Source: Curtobacterium sp. 9128
GTDB taxonomy: Bacteria; Actinomycetota; Actinomycetes; Actinomycetales; Microbacteriaceae
Reading direction: 5' to 3'
DNA length: 64,000 bases
Assembly: GCF_007673775.1 (NCBI RefSeq)
Contig: NZ_VEAF01000006.1
Coordinates: 186,001 to 250,000 of the forward strand
This document shows, piece by piece, positions 19,117 through 27,236 of this stretch (position 1 is the stretch's first letter; each line of letters starts with the position of its first letter). Both the position numbers and the translations under genes were made by a program. The notes beneath the pieces were generated by a model. The model did not search any database and was not told where the DNA came from. It saw nothing but the letters and a program-made list of their open reading frames with translations.

Positions 19117-19668
19117 TCAGGAGTAGACGTGCGGCGCGAGGACGCCGATGCCGCGCAGGTTGCGGTAGCGCTCGTCGTAGTCCAGGCCGAAGCCGACCAC
19201 GAAGGCGTCGGGGATGTCGAAGCCGACGTACTTGACGTCCACCTCGACCTTGGCCGCCTCGGGCTTGCGCAGCAGGGCGACGATCTCGACGCTCGCAGCA
19301 CCGCGGGACGCCAGGTTCTGCTTGAGCCAGGACAGCGTCAGGCCGGAGTCGATGATGTCCTCGACGATGATGACGTCGCGGCCGTGCAGGTCGGTGTCGA
19401 GGTCCTTGAGGATCCGCACGACACCGGACGACTTCGTGCCGGAGCCGTACGACGACACCGCCATCCAGTCCATCTTCGCCTGGAGGGTCAGGTGGCGGGA
19501 GAAGTCGGCCATCACCATGACCGCGCCCTTCAGCACGCCGACGAGCAGCGGGTCCTTGTCGCCGTAGTCCCGGTCGACCGCGGCGGCGAGTTCGGCGATC
19601 TTGTCGTCGATCTGCTCGGGGGTGAAGAGCACTTCGGAGAGGTCGTCCTGCACGTCGGAGAGTTCCAC
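19117..19668 (-). CDS. hpt: Hypoxanthine phosphoribosyltransferase
   Basis: 183 residues, purine salvage. The PRPP-binding loop is VIIVEDIIDSGLTLSWL with the acidic pair at 103-104; the flexible loop YGSGTKSSGVVRILKDL is at 74-90; the purine pocket includes KYVGFDIPDAFVVGFGLDYDE. It begins nine bases after tilS ends, so the two are co-transcribed, a pairing conserved across bacteria together with ftsH. Confidence 0.97.
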   Translation of the reverse strand: MELSDVQDDLSEVLFTPEQIDDKIAELAAAVDRDYGDKDPLLVGVLKGAVMVMADFSRHLTLQAKMDWMAVSSYGSGTKSSGVVRILKDLDTDLHGRDVIIVEDIIDSGLTLSWLKQNLASRGAASVEIVALLRKPEAAKVEVDVKYVGFDIPDAFVVGFGLDYDERYRNLRGIGVLAPHVYS

Positions 19669-19677
19669 CGCTCCAGC

Positions 19678-20697
19678 CTAATGCGCCGCGAACGACAGGC
19701 GGTCGCCCTCCCGGGACGCCCGGACGCCCGGCAGGTCGATCGGCCCCTGCCCGCGCCAGTCGGTCACGAGTCGGCAGACCTCGAGGGTCTGCACGCGGGT
19801 CAGCGTCACGCCGAACTCGCTCGCGACGGCGAGCCGCACGAGCCGCTGCCGGAGCGCCGGCGGGTTCGCCTCGAGCTGCCGGACGGAGAGGGCGATGCCG
19901 GCCTCGGAGTGCTCGGCGAGGTCCTCGGCCATCTCCTCGGCGAAGTGGTCGAGCGCCGCGGAGTCCTCGCGGAGCTGGTCGGCCGTCCGCGCCAGCGACT
20001 CGGCGACGTCGGCGCCGAGCTCGCGTTCGAGCGTGGGCATCAGCGAGGTCCGGACCCGCACCCGGGTGTAGGCGGGGTCCTCGTTCTGCGGGTCGTGCCA
20101 CGGCGCGATCCCCGCCGCGGCGCACGCCTGTCGCATCACGTGACGCCGGAGCCCCAGCAGGGGGCGGCCGTAGGCCGGCCCGGACGCGCGCACCGCGAGC
20201 GGCGCCATTCCGGACAGGCTGTCCGGACCGCTGCCGCGCAGCAGGCCGAGCAGCACGGTCTCGGCCTGGTCGTCCAGGCTGTGCCCGAACACCACGAGCG
20301 GCGACCCCGTGTCGGCCGCGACCTCGGCGATCGCCGCATGCCGAGCCTCCCGTGCGGCGCCCTCCGGACCGCCCGCGGAGCCGACCGTGACCCTGCGGAC
20401 CGTCACCGGGTCGAGTCCCAGCTCGGCGGCCTGCCGGGAGGCTCGGCTCGCCACCGCCTCGGAGCCCGCCTGGAGCGCGTGGTCGACGACCACCGCGCCG
20501 GCGCGGAGGTCCTGCTTCGGCGCCTCGAACGCGGTGGCCGCCGCGAGTGCCAGGGAGTCGGGGCCGCCGCTGAGGGCGACGAGGACCAGGTCGCCGTCGT
20601 GCAGGACCGATGCCTCGCGGGCCTGCGTGAGGAGCGTGCGGACCGCGCGACGGGTGTCGGCGACCGCGGGGTCCAGCCGGGGACGCGGAGAGATCAC
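19678..20697 (-). CDS. tilS: tRNA(Ile)-lysidine synthase
   Basis: 339 residues. It converts the wobble C of the tRNA-Ile CAU anticodon to lysidine so that AUA is read as Ile. The PP-loop ATPase motif SGGPDS is at 43-48; VVDHALQAGSEAVASRA and VVFGHSLDDQAETVLLGLLR are the expected following blocks. The C-terminal domain (ASEFGVTLTRVQTLEVCRLV) is the short actinobacterial type. The DNA holds two inverted copies of the word GGGAGGCTCGG (20341 and 20436). Confidence 0.95.
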   Translation of the reverse strand: MISPRPRLDPAVADTRRAVRTLLTQAREASVLHDGDLVLVALSGGPDSLALAAATAFEAPKQDLRAGAVVVDHALQAGSEAVASRASRQAAELGLDPVTVRRVTVGSAGGPEGAAREARHAAIAEVAADTGSPLVVFGHSLDDQAETVLLGLLRGSGPDSLSGMAPLAVRASGPAYGRPLLGLRRHVMRQACAAAGIAPWHDPQNEDPAYTRVRVRTSLMPTLERELGADVAESLARTADQLREDSAALDHFAEEMAEDLAEHSEAGIALSVRQLEANPPALRQRLVRLAVASEFGVTLTRVQTLEVCRLVTDWRGQGPIDLPGVRASREGDRLSFAAH

Positions 20698-20761
20698 CCG
20701 GTAACGTTAGCCGCGCTCTCGGAACCTCCGACAGCCCCAACGACACACCAGGAGTGCAGAC

Positions 20762-21253
20762 ATGGCAGCGTACGACGTCGTCGTCGAGATCCCCAAGGGC
20801 AGCCGCAACAAGTACGAGGTGGACCACGAGACGGGTCGCGTGTACCTCGACCGCGTGCTGTTCACCTCCTTCGTCTACCCGACGGACTACGGCTTCTTCG
20901 AGAAGACCCTCGCGGACGACGGCGACCCCGTGGACGCGCTCCTGCTGCTCGAGTACCCCACCTTCCCGGGCGTCGGCGTCAAGGTCCGCCCGGTCGGCGT
21001 CTTCAAGATGAGCGACGAGGCCGGCAACGACGCGAAGGTCCTCGTGGTCCCCGCGAAGGACCCGCGCTGGGCGCACATCCAGGACATCGCGGACGTCGAC
21101 GAGCAGACGAAGGCCGAGATCGCGCACTTCTTCGAGCGCTACAAGGACCTCGAGCCGAACAAGTGGGTCAAGGCCGAGGGCTGGGGCGACGCCGCCGAGG
21201 CCGAGGCCATCGTCACGGCCGGCCAGGCCGCGTACGTCCCCGGCTCGCACTGA
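20762..21253 (+). CDS. ppa: Inorganic pyrophosphatase (family I)
   Basis: 163 residues, soluble hexameric type. It hydrolyses pyrophosphate from biosynthesis. The signature DDGDPVDAL is at 52-60; other metal ligands lie in [20 protein letters not shown] and [20 protein letters not shown]. Good ribosome site (AGGAG) seven bases before the ATG. Divergent from tilS and followed by several GC hairpins. Confidence 0.98.
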   Translation: MAAYDVVVEIPKGSRNKYEVDHETGRVYLDRVLFTSFVYPTDYGFFEKTLADDGDPVDALLLLEYPTFPGVGVKVRPVGVFKMSDEAGNDAKVLVVPAKDPRWAHIQDIADVDEQTKAEIAHFFERYKDLEPNKWVKAEGWGDAAEAEAIVTAGQAAYVPGSH

Positions 21254-21260
21254 GGCCTCC

Positions 21261-21299
21261 GGGGCGGCTCCGGCCGCCCCCGTCGGGGCGCTGCGCCCC
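21261..21299. terminator. Pair of GC hairpins after ppa
   Basis: ggggcggctccggccgcccc (21261-21280) and ggggcgctgcgcccc (21285-21299) lie 8 to 46 bases past the ppa stop. Neither has a T tract. Confidence 0.55.
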
Positions 21300-21347
21300 G
21301 GCCTCCGGGCAGCTCCCGCCGCCCTCGTCGGGCCGCCGCACCCCGTG

Positions 21348-21385
21348 ACGACGAATGCGCACGCTCCCGCGTGCGCATTCGTCGT
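21348..21385. terminator. Perfect hairpin between ppa and the NlpC/P60 gene
   Basis: A 17-bp perfect stem acgacgaatgcgcacgc / gcgtgcgcattcgtcgt, loop tccc, followed by TTT. It lies between convergent genes, 13 bases from the NlpC/P60 stop. Confidence 0.85.
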
Positions 21386-21397
21386 TTCCGGGAGCAG

Positions 21398-22864
21398 TTA
21401 CAGCGAGCCGCTGGGCCGCGCCACGTAGGGCAGCAGCTGGCTCGGGGTCCAGATCGCGCGCTCGACGACGCCGACGCCGGGGCGGGCGGCCTCGACCATG
21501 CGGCCACCGCCCGTGTAGATCGAGTCGTGGTAGCCGCCGCTCGCGGACCCGTTGCTCGAGTAGAACAGGATGTCGCCCGGCTGGCGTTGGGACAGCGGGA
21601 CCAGGCGGCCGATCGAGGCGAAGTAGTTGTACTGCCAGACGACGTTGTGGCCGCCCGTGGAGATGCCCTGCGAGCTGTAGGCCATCATCACGAGGCCGGA
21701 GCAGTCCCAGGTGTTCGGGCCGGCACCGCCGAGGACGTAGGCCTTGCCGAGCTGGGCCCGGGCGTAGGCGATGGCGCCAGCGGCCTTCGACGGCGAGGAC
21801 GGGGCGGGCGCCGGGGCCGGGGCGGGCGCCGGGGTGCTCGGCTTCGCGGGGGTCGGCGTGCTCGGCTTCGCCGGGGCAGGCGCGGGTGCGGGAGCGGGAG
21901 CGGGGTTGTTGCTGCTCGAGCCGCCGCCGGTGTTGCCGCCGGTGTTGCCACCGCCGGAGCTCGGCGCGGTGCCGGTGCCGGTGCCGCCGGTGTTGCCGCT
22001 CGGTGCGGTGGAGCCGCCGGCAGCCGATCCGCCGCCCTGGTTCGAGGACGTCTGTGCGGGAGCACCCGCAGCGGCGTCCTTCGTCGCCTGGGCCGCGAGC
22101 TGGATCTCCGCCTGCTGCGCGCGCTGGTCGGTGTAGTACGCGCTCTCGGCAGCGACGGTGGAGTTCTTGAGGAACGCGAGCTGCTCGAGCACCTGGTTCT
22201 GCTGGCTCTGCGCGTCGTCGAGCTGCGCGTTCGCCGACGCCGCGGTGGCGTTGGCGGCGTCGAGCGCCGACTTCGTCGCGTCGGTGGCCTTGGCGAGCGC
22301 CTTCGTCGCGTCCGACTTCTGCGCGGCGAGCGAGTCGACGGTCTTCTGGTCGGCCTGCGCCTGGGCGAGCACCGTCGCCGACCGCTCGGACAGGTGGGAC
22401 ATCGTGCCGACCTGGTAGAGCAGGTCCTTCGCGCTGGAGGCGTCGACGAGCATGCTCGTGGAGAGGTCACCGCCTCCCGAGCGGGAGAGCTCGACGACGA
22501 GGGCGGCGACCTGACCGGCGGAGGCGTCCGCCTTGGCCTTCGCCCGCTTCGCCTGGGCGTTGAGGTCGTCGAGCGTCGACTGCGCCTCCTGCTGCTCGGA
22601 CGCGGCCAGCGAGTACTTCTGCCCGGCCTCCTGCACGACGATGCCCGCCTGGTCCGCGGAGTCCTGCAGCGAGGACAGGCGCGAGGCGAGCTCGTCGACC
22701 GTCTGCTGCGTCGCGGCCTGGTCGGCCTTCGCCGCCTGCACGTCGGCCCACGACGGGGCACTCGGTGCGGCTTCCGCCGGTCCGGAGATCGTCACCGAGA
22801 GCCCGATGCCGAGCAACGAGACGGTGGCGATCCCACAGGCGAGGGAACGTGCAGGCTTCTTCAT
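21398..22864 (-). CDS. Secreted NlpC/P60 peptidoglycan endopeptidase
   Basis: 488 residues. A signal peptide (MKKPARSLACGIATVSLLGI, cleavage near PAEAA) leads to a mature start PSWADVQAAKADQAATQQTV. A long coiled coil covers about residues 35-260, then a Gly/Thr/Pro/Ala linker (270-370), then NlpC/P60. Catalytic Cys388 is in WDCSGLVM and His446 in YHDSIYTG, as in RipA/RipC-type cell-wall hydrolases that split septal peptidoglycan. It follows the M23 gene by 33 bases and shares its N-terminal motif, so the two are a paired operon. Coiled-coil hydrolases of this build are often controlled by FtsEX; no ftsEX is in the window. Confidence 0.93.
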   Translation of the reverse strand: MKKPARSLACGIATVSLLGIGLSVTISGPAEAAPSAPSWADVQAAKADQAATQQTVDELASRLSSLQDSADQAGIVVQEAGQKYSLAASEQQEAQSTLDDLNAQAKRAKAKADASAGQVAALVVELSRSGGGDLSTSMLVDASSAKDLLYQVGTMSHLSERSATVLAQAQADQKTVDSLAAQKSDATKALAKATDATKSALDAANATAASANAQLDDAQSQQNQVLEQLAFLKNSTVAAESAYYTDQRAQQAEIQLAAQATKDAAAGAPAQTSSNQGGGSAAGGSTAPSGNTGGTGTGTAPSSGGGNTGGNTGGGSSSNNPAPAPAPAPAPAKPSTPTPAKPSTPAPAPAPAPAPSSPSKAAGAIAYARAQLGKAYVLGGAGPNTWDCSGLVMMAYSSQGISTGGHNVVWQYNYFASIGRLVPLSQRQPGDILFYSSNGSASGGYHDSIYTGGGRMVEAARPGVGVVERAIWTPSQLLPYVARPSGSL

Positions 22865-22896
22865 GGGGTGTCAGGGCCTCTCGGGCGCGCACACGG

Positions 22897-24210
22897 TCAT
22901 ACCGAGATCCCCCGCGCTGCCATGAAGGGGACCGGGTCGACGGCGGCGCCGCCCACCCGGGTCTCGAAGTGGAGGTGGCACCCGGTCGACCAGCCGGTGG
23001 AACCGACCTGGGCGATCTGCTGCCCGGCGGAGACGTGCTGGCCGCGCGCGACCATGATCCCGCCGTTCACGATGTGCCCGTAGGCGGTGGAGATGCCACC
23101 ACCGTTGTCGAGCACGACCTCGTTGCCGTAGCCCCCGCCGTTGCCCGCGAAGGTCACGGTGCCGTCGTGGGCCGCGTAGATCGGGGAGTAGCAGGCCGGC
23201 GCGAGGTCGACACCCGCATGCAGCGCGTGCGCGTGCGTGTACGGGTCGATGCGGTAGCCGTAGGCACTCGTCTGGTAGCCCGCGCTGGGACGGACCCATC
23301 CGGAGGAGTTCGGCGAGCCGCCGCCGGGGCCGCTGCTGCCGCTCCCGGCGCCCTGGCTGCGCGCCTGTGCCTGCTGCGCTGCCGCGGCCTGTGCTGCCGC
23401 CTCGGCGCGGGCCTTCGCGAGGGCCGCCTGCCGTGCCTTCTCCTCCGCGACGCCCTTCTCGTACTGGGCCTCGACGTCGGTGGCGTTCGTGGTCAGCAGG
23501 GTGAGCTGTGCCTCGAGTCGCGTCTGGTTGTCGTTCTGGGCGTCGACCGCCTTGTCGGCCGCGTCGGCAGCCTCCTGGGCGGCCTGCATCTTCTGCTGGG
23601 CCTCGTCGGCGAGGGCGCCGAGTGCCTTCTTCGCGACGTCCGCCTTGTCCGCCAGGGCCTGCGCGGTCCCGCGGTCCTGCGTCGCCTGGGAGTAGATGCC
23701 GTCGGCCTGCTCCGTCAGCTTCGACATCGCGCCGAGCTCGTAGAGGTAGTCCTGCGAACCGGACGGGTGCGTCAGGAGGTCCGTCGTGACGTTGTTCGCG
23801 CTGGCACGACCGAGCTGCGCGGCGAGCTGACCGGCCTGCTGCTCCGACGCCGCGGCGGTCTTCTCCGCGTCGTCCGCCTGACCCTGCAGGGTCTGCTGCT
23901 GGAGTGCCGCCGCGTCGTACTTCGTCTGCGCCGTCTGGTACGCCGTGCCGGCAGCCTCGGCCGACTTCTGCTTCTCGGCCGCCTGCGCCGTGAGGTCCGC
24001 GATCAGGCCCTTGATCTCGGTGACCTTCTCCTGCTGGGCAGCCTGCGAGGCCTTCGCCGCCTGGACGTCACTCCAGCTCGGGTAGCTCGCCGCCGACGCC
24101 CGGTCGACGGGCGCTACGGCAGCGAGGGCACCGGCGGTGAGCACGACGGCGACCGCGGCCGCGACGAGGCGGCGACGGTGGCTGAGGAAGTGCGGGGATG
24201 AGGTCGACAT
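22897..24210 (-). CDS. Secreted coiled-coil M23 (LytM) peptidase
   Basis: 437 residues from the ATG at 24210 (the frame continues 13 codons upstream without support). Signal peptide RRRLVAAAVAVVLTAGALAA; mature start SYPSWSDVQAAKASQAAQQE. A coiled coil covers about 45-280, then the M23 domain with zinc ligands H331 and D335 (HAGVD) and H412/H414 (CHLHFE). All catalytic residues are present, so it is predicted active, unlike EnvC-type regulators. It should cleave peptidoglycan cross-links. Its upstream region is AT-richer, with a palindrome CTGTTAACAG and repeated TGTTAC. Confidence 0.92.
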   Translation of the reverse strand: MSTSSPHFLSHRRRLVAAAVAVVLTAGALAAVAPVDRASAASYPSWSDVQAAKASQAAQQEKVTEIKGLIADLTAQAAEKQKSAEAAGTAYQTAQTKYDAAALQQQTLQGQADDAEKTAAASEQQAGQLAAQLGRASANNVTTDLLTHPSGSQDYLYELGAMSKLTEQADGIYSQATQDRGTAQALADKADVAKKALGALADEAQQKMQAAQEAADAADKAVDAQNDNQTRLEAQLTLLTTNATDVEAQYEKGVAEEKARQAALAKARAEAAAQAAAAQQAQARSQGAGSGSSGPGGGSPNSSGWVRPSAGYQTSAYGYRIDPYTHAHALHAGVDLAPACYSPIYAAHDGTVTFAGNGGGYGNEVVLDNGGGISTAYGHIVNGGIMVARGQHVSAGQQIAQVGSTGWSTGCHLHFETRVGGAAVDPVPFMAARGISV

Positions 24211-24255
24211 GTGTCTCGATTTCGTAACAGCGCGGCAAGGCTCACGCACGTAACA

Positions 24256-24265
24256 CTGTTAACAG
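24256..24265. promoter_or_regulatory. Palindrome and TGTTAC repeats upstream of the M23 gene
   Basis: CTGTTAACAG is a perfect 10-base palindrome 46 bases before the M23 start. Read on the minus strand, TGTTAC recurs at about 24279, 24252 and 24228. The 300-base stretch 24211-24510 holds no convincing gene; beyond this AT-rich part I see only GC-rich spacer leading to the tRNA genes. A role as promoter or operator is inference. Confidence 0.35.
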
Positions 24266-24510
24266 ACGCAACAGTAACAACAGGTGCCGGCCCACTCCAC
24301 CCCTCAGACGAGGGACGCGGACCGACGACGATGGTCCCACTCGACCATCGACGGCGCAGAATCGGAGCACATCGCTCCACCATGAGTGAAGGTGCGAGCG
24401 GGTCCGCGGACACCGCGACACGCCGAGGGGACACGCTCGCCGGGCCTCGATTTGTCATCGGGGCGGGGCATCCGTATGCTTGTCCATCGGTAGCGCGATG
24501 CACTGCTTGC

Positions 24511-24583
24511 GGCCCTATCGTTTAGTGGCCTAGGACACCGCCCTTTCACGGCGGCAGCACGGGTTCGAATCCCGTTGGGGTCA
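24511..24583 (+). tRNA. tRNA-Glu (anticodon TTC)
   Basis: A 73-nt cloverleaf: acceptor ggccctа-type stem GGCCCTA / TGGGGTC with G-T wobbles, D arm with AGTGGCCTAGG, anticodon stem CCGCC / GGCGG around CTTTCAC, T arm CACGGGTTCGAATCCCGT with a canonical loop. No encoded CCA. First of three clustered tRNAs. Confidence 0.97.
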
Positions 24584-24645
24584 CTCTCCGGAGTGAGCAA
24601 GCACAGCAGGACAGAGCACCACCACAGCAAGTCACAACACAACAT

Positions 24646-24722
24646 GGCCCTGTAGCGCAGTTGGTTAGCGTGCCGCCCTGTCACGGCGGAGGTCGCGGGT
24701 TCAAGTCCCGTCAGGGTCGCCA
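24646..24722 (+). tRNA. tRNA-Asp (anticodon GTC), CCA encoded
   Basis: Acceptor stem GGCCCTG / CAGGGTC, anticodon stem CCGCC / GGCGG around CTGTCAC, T arm GCGGGTTCAAGTCCCGT, discriminator G at 24719 and a genomic CCA at 24720-24722. It ends one base before the tRNA-Phe. Confidence 0.97.
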
Positions 24723-24723
24723 C

Positions 24724-24796
24724 GGCTGGATAGCTCAGTTGGTAGAGCGTTCGACTGAAAATCGAAAGGTCCACGGATCGATGCCGTGTCCAGCCA
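24724..24796 (+). tRNA. tRNA-Phe (anticodon GAA) with A at position 54
   Basis: Acceptor stem GGCTGGA / TCCAGCC, anticodon stem TTCGA / TCGAA around CTGAAAA, T stem CACGG / CCGTG. The T loop reads ATCGATG rather than TTCGAAT, so the usual T54 is A. All stems pair fully, so it should be functional. Starts one base after the CCA of tRNA-Asp; the three are probably one transcript. Confidence 0.95.
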
Positions 24797-24801
24797 CGGT
24801 G

Positions 24802-24833
24802 AAAGGCCCCTCACGAGAGTGAGGGGCCTTTTT
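24802..24833 (+). terminator. Intrinsic terminator of the tRNA cluster
   Basis: Perfect 13-bp stem aaaggcccctcac / gtgaggggccttt, loop gaga, ending in TTTTT. The clearest classical terminator in the window. Confidence 0.95.
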
Positions 24834-24840
24834 GCGTTGC

Positions 24841-24860
24841 GGGGCGGCCGCGGCCGCCCC
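24841..24860. terminator. 20-base GC palindrome after the aldo/keto reductase gene
   Basis: ggggcggccgcggccgcccc is a perfect palindrome five bases past the stop of the minus-strand reductase gene, and probably ends its transcript. Confidence 0.45.
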
Positions 24861-24864
24861 CGGC

Positions 24865-25875
24865 TCAGGCCTCCCGGGTCTTCGGGCTGCTGTCGTTCGT
24901 CTTCGCCGGGTCGCGCTCCACGACAGCGCCGAGGGCGTCGTCGATCTGTGACAGCAACTCGGCCGGGATGGTGACGCCCGCGGCGCCGGCGTTGTCGTGC
25001 ACCTGCTCCGGTCGCGACGCCCCGATGATCGCGCTGGCGACGTTGTCGTTCTGCAGCACCCACGCCACGGCGAGCTGCGCCATGGACAGATCGAGCTCCT
25101 TCGCGATGGGCTGCAGCCGCTGGACGGCGGTGAGTACCTCGTCGTTCATGAAGCGCTTGATCATGTCCGCGCCGCCCTTGTCGTCGGTCGCACGCGACCC
25201 CTCGGGCAGCGGCTGACCGGGCTGGTACTTGCCGGTGAGCACGCCCTGGGCGATGGGCGACCAGACGATCTGCGAGATGCCGAGTTCCTTCGAGGTGGGG
25301 ACGACCTCGCCCTCGATGACCCGCCACAGCGCCGAGTACTGCGGCTGGTTCGAGATGAGCTGGAAGCCGAGCTCCTTCGCCAGTGCTGCGCCGTCGCGGA
25401 GCTGGTCGGCGGTCCACTCGGAGACGCCGACGTACAGGACCTTGCCCGCGCGCACGACGTCGGCGAAGGCCTGCATGGTCTCCTCGAGCGGCGTCTCGTG
25501 GTCGTACCGGTGCGCCTGGTACAGGTCGACGTAGTCGGTCTGCAGACGACCGAGCGACCCGTCGATGGACTCGAGGATGTGCTTGCGCGACAGCCCGGTG
25601 TCGTTGTGGCCCTTCGGACCGGTCGGCCCGAAGACCTTCGTCGCGATCTCGAGCGACTGCCGCCGCTCGCCCTTGAGCGCTTCGCCGAGGACGGTCTCGG
25701 CGCCGGTGTTCGCGTAGACGTCAGCGGTGTCGAACGTCGAGATGCCGACGTCGAGCGCTGCCCGGACGCAGGCGATCGCCGCGTCGTTCTCGACCTGAGA
25801 GGCGTGGGTCAGCCAGTTGCCGTAGGTGATCTCGGAGACCTTGAGGCCCGAGTTGCCGAGGTAGCGGTACTCCAT
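24865..25875 (-). CDS. Aldo/keto reductase family oxidoreductase
   Basis: 336 residues, a TIM-barrel NADPH-dependent reductase of the voltage-gated potassium channel beta / YghZ type. The catalytic tetrad is visible: Asp and Tyr in FDTADVYANTGAETVLGEAL, Lys in EIATKVFGPTGPKG, His in DLYQAHRYDHETPLEETMQA. The C-terminal NADP block (SAIIGASRPEQVHDNAGA) is intact. Starts MEYRYLGNSGLKVSEITYG, the normal family start. Substrate unknown. Divergent from the epimerase-like gene, with a 260-base spacer that holds two hairpins. Confidence 0.95.
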   Translation of the reverse strand: MEYRYLGNSGLKVSEITYGNWLTHASQVENDAAIACVRAALDVGISTFDTADVYANTGAETVLGEALKGERRQSLEIATKVFGPTGPKGHNDTGLSRKHILESIDGSLGRLQTDYVDLYQAHRYDHETPLEETMQAFADVVRAGKVLYVGVSEWTADQLRDGAALAKELGFQLISNQPQYSALWRVIEGEVVPTSKELGISQIVWSPIAQGVLTGKYQPGQPLPEGSRATDDKGGADMIKRFMNDEVLTAVQRLQPIAKELDLSMAQLAVAWVLQNDNVASAIIGASRPEQVHDNAGAAGVTIPAELLSQIDDALGAVVERDPAKTNDSSPKTREA

Positions 25876-25994
25876 GTGCGTGTCACTCCTGTCGTGGCCG
25901 CGTCGATGCGGCTCGGTTCGTGACGGTAGTCCCCCTCGCCAGCTGCCCGATCAGGCCACCGGTACGCTGATGTATCAGACCCGTGCTGGACAAG

Positions 25995-26045
25995 ACGAAA
26001 CCCCGGCGATGTGGCGTGCGCCAGTGATCGTTCCGGGGTCTTCGT
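25995..26045. other. Inverted repeat in the divergent spacer
   Basis: Arms acgaaaccccgg and ccggggtcttcgt (one bulge) lie 26 bases apart. It could be a remnant terminator or part of a small RNA. No gene is seen around it. Confidence 0.4.
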
Positions 26046-26087
26046 GGTCGATGGTAGCGGGATCGACACCGCACTCCGGACACCGAA

Positions 26088-26132
26088 CCCCGAAACTGCG
26101 CGGTGCCACGTCCGCAACGTGGTTTCGTGGGG
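26088..26132 (+). promoter_or_regulatory. Hairpin covering the ribosome site of the epimerase-like gene
   Basis: Outer arms ccccgaaac and gtttcgtgggg pair with one bulge, with an inner ccacgt / acgtgg stem. The 3' arm ends three bases before the ATG at 26136 and includes the GGGGA that would serve as ribosome-binding site, so translation might be gated by folding. Confidence 0.45.
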
Positions 26133-26135
26133 ACC

Positions 26136-27134
26136 ATGACCAGCAACGGAGCGCGTGTCTTGTTCATCGGCGGCAGTGGCGTCATCAGCGCCGCGTGTGT
26201 GGCGGAGGCGACCCGACAGGGGATCGCCGTCACGGTCCTGAACCGTGGGACCACCGGAGGGAGGCCGCTGCCGGACGGTGTGGAGCGCCTCCAGGCCGAC
26301 GTGTCGGACCGCAGCGCGCTGGCGGACGCACTCGGCGACCGCCACTTCGACACCGTGGTGAACTGGATCGCCTTCACGCCGGACCAGGTGCAGGCGGACA
26401 TCGACTTCTTCGCCGGACGCACCCGGCAGTACGTCTTCATCAGCTCGGCCTCGGCGTACCAGACCCCGGCGACGCACCTGCCGATCACGGAGTCGACGCC
26501 GCTGAAGAACCCGTTCTGGCAGTACTCGCGGGACAAGATCGCCTGCGAGGACCTGCTCATGCAGGCGTACCGCGAGCAGGACTTCCCGGTGACGATCGTC
26601 CGGCCGTCGCACACCTACGACGAGACGAAGCTGCCGCTGTCGGGAGGGTGGACGGCCGTCGCCCGCATGCGCGCCGGCAAGCCGGTGATCATCACCGGCG
26701 ACGGGTCGAGCCTCTGGACGCTGACGCACAGCCGGGACTTCGCGGTCGGGTTCACGGGGCTGCTCGACCGGGCGGAGGCGATCGGCGAGGCCTACACCAT
26801 CACGAGCGACGAGGCGCCGACCTGGAACGCGATCGCGCACGAGATCGCGGCTGCTGCGGGTGTGGAGGACCTCCGGATCGTGCACGTGCCGGCGGACGCG
26901 ATCGCCGCGGTGGACGCCGACTGGGGTGCGTCCCTGCTCGGCGACAAGGCGAACAGCTCGGTGTTCGACAACAGCAAGATCCGCGCGCTCGTGCCGTGGT
27001 ACCGCCCGGCGATCCCCTACCGACAGGGGGTGCGCGAGGTCATCGCCTGGTACGAGGCGCACCCGGAGGAGCAGGTGGTCGACGAGCGGCTCGACGCGCT
27101 GATGGACGAGCTCGCGGAGCGCTGGGCGGTCTGA
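26136..27134 (+). CDS. NAD-dependent epimerase/dehydratase family protein
   Basis: 332 residues, extended short-chain dehydrogenase fold. The cofactor motif GGSGVIS is near residue 11, and later VLNRGTTGGRPLPDG. The proposed active-site region is SSASAYQTPATHLPITEST, where the Y-x3-K is not clear (a later YSRDKIACEDLLMQAYREQ supplies Tyr and Lys). Best matches by pattern are the atypical SDRs related to RNA-binding CSP41 and isoflavone-reductase-like proteins, so the substrate is uncertain. Starts MTSNGARVLFIGGSG; a possible regulatory hairpin covers the ribosome site. Single gene with a long hairpin after it. Confidence 0.85.
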   Translation: MTSNGARVLFIGGSGVISAACVAEATRQGIAVTVLNRGTTGGRPLPDGVERLQADVSDRSALADALGDRHFDTVVNWIAFTPDQVQADIDFFAGRTRQYVFISSASAYQTPATHLPITESTPLKNPFWQYSRDKIACEDLLMQAYREQDFPVTIVRPSHTYDETKLPLSGGWTAVARMRAGKPVIITGDGSSLWTLTHSRDFAVGFTGLLDRAEAIGEAYTITSDEAPTWNAIAHEIAAAAGVEDLRIVHVPADAIAAVDADWGASLLGDKANSSVFDNSKIRALVPWYRPAIPYRQGVREVIAWYEAHPEEQVVDERLDALMDELAERWAV

Positions 27135-27148
27135 AGCGGGCGCGGAGA

Positions 27149-27204
27149 ACCGCGTTCCGGACACCACACCGCGAGACTTCGCGATGCTGTGTCCGGAACG
27201 CGGT
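27149..27204. terminator. Long perfect hairpin between convergent genes
   Basis: 16-bp arms accgcgttccggacac / gtgtccggaacgcggt enclose 24 bases, 15 bases past the epimerase stop and 33 before the rocD stop. No T tract. Confidence 0.75.
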
Positions 27205-27236
27205 CCGGACTGGAGGCTCGGCTCGGGCCCGGCGGG

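Noticed and set aside
16126-21348. A plus-strand open frame of 1740 codons opposite folP, ftsH, hpt and tilS
   Set aside because: It is antisense to four certain genes, has Arg/Val/Leu/Asp-rich shadow composition and no domain. Only its last part overlaps ppa, which is read in another frame.
24114-24510. Short frames between the M23 gene and tRNA-Glu
   Set aside because: No ribosome sites, no consistent codon pattern and overlap with the M23 start; treated as spacer.
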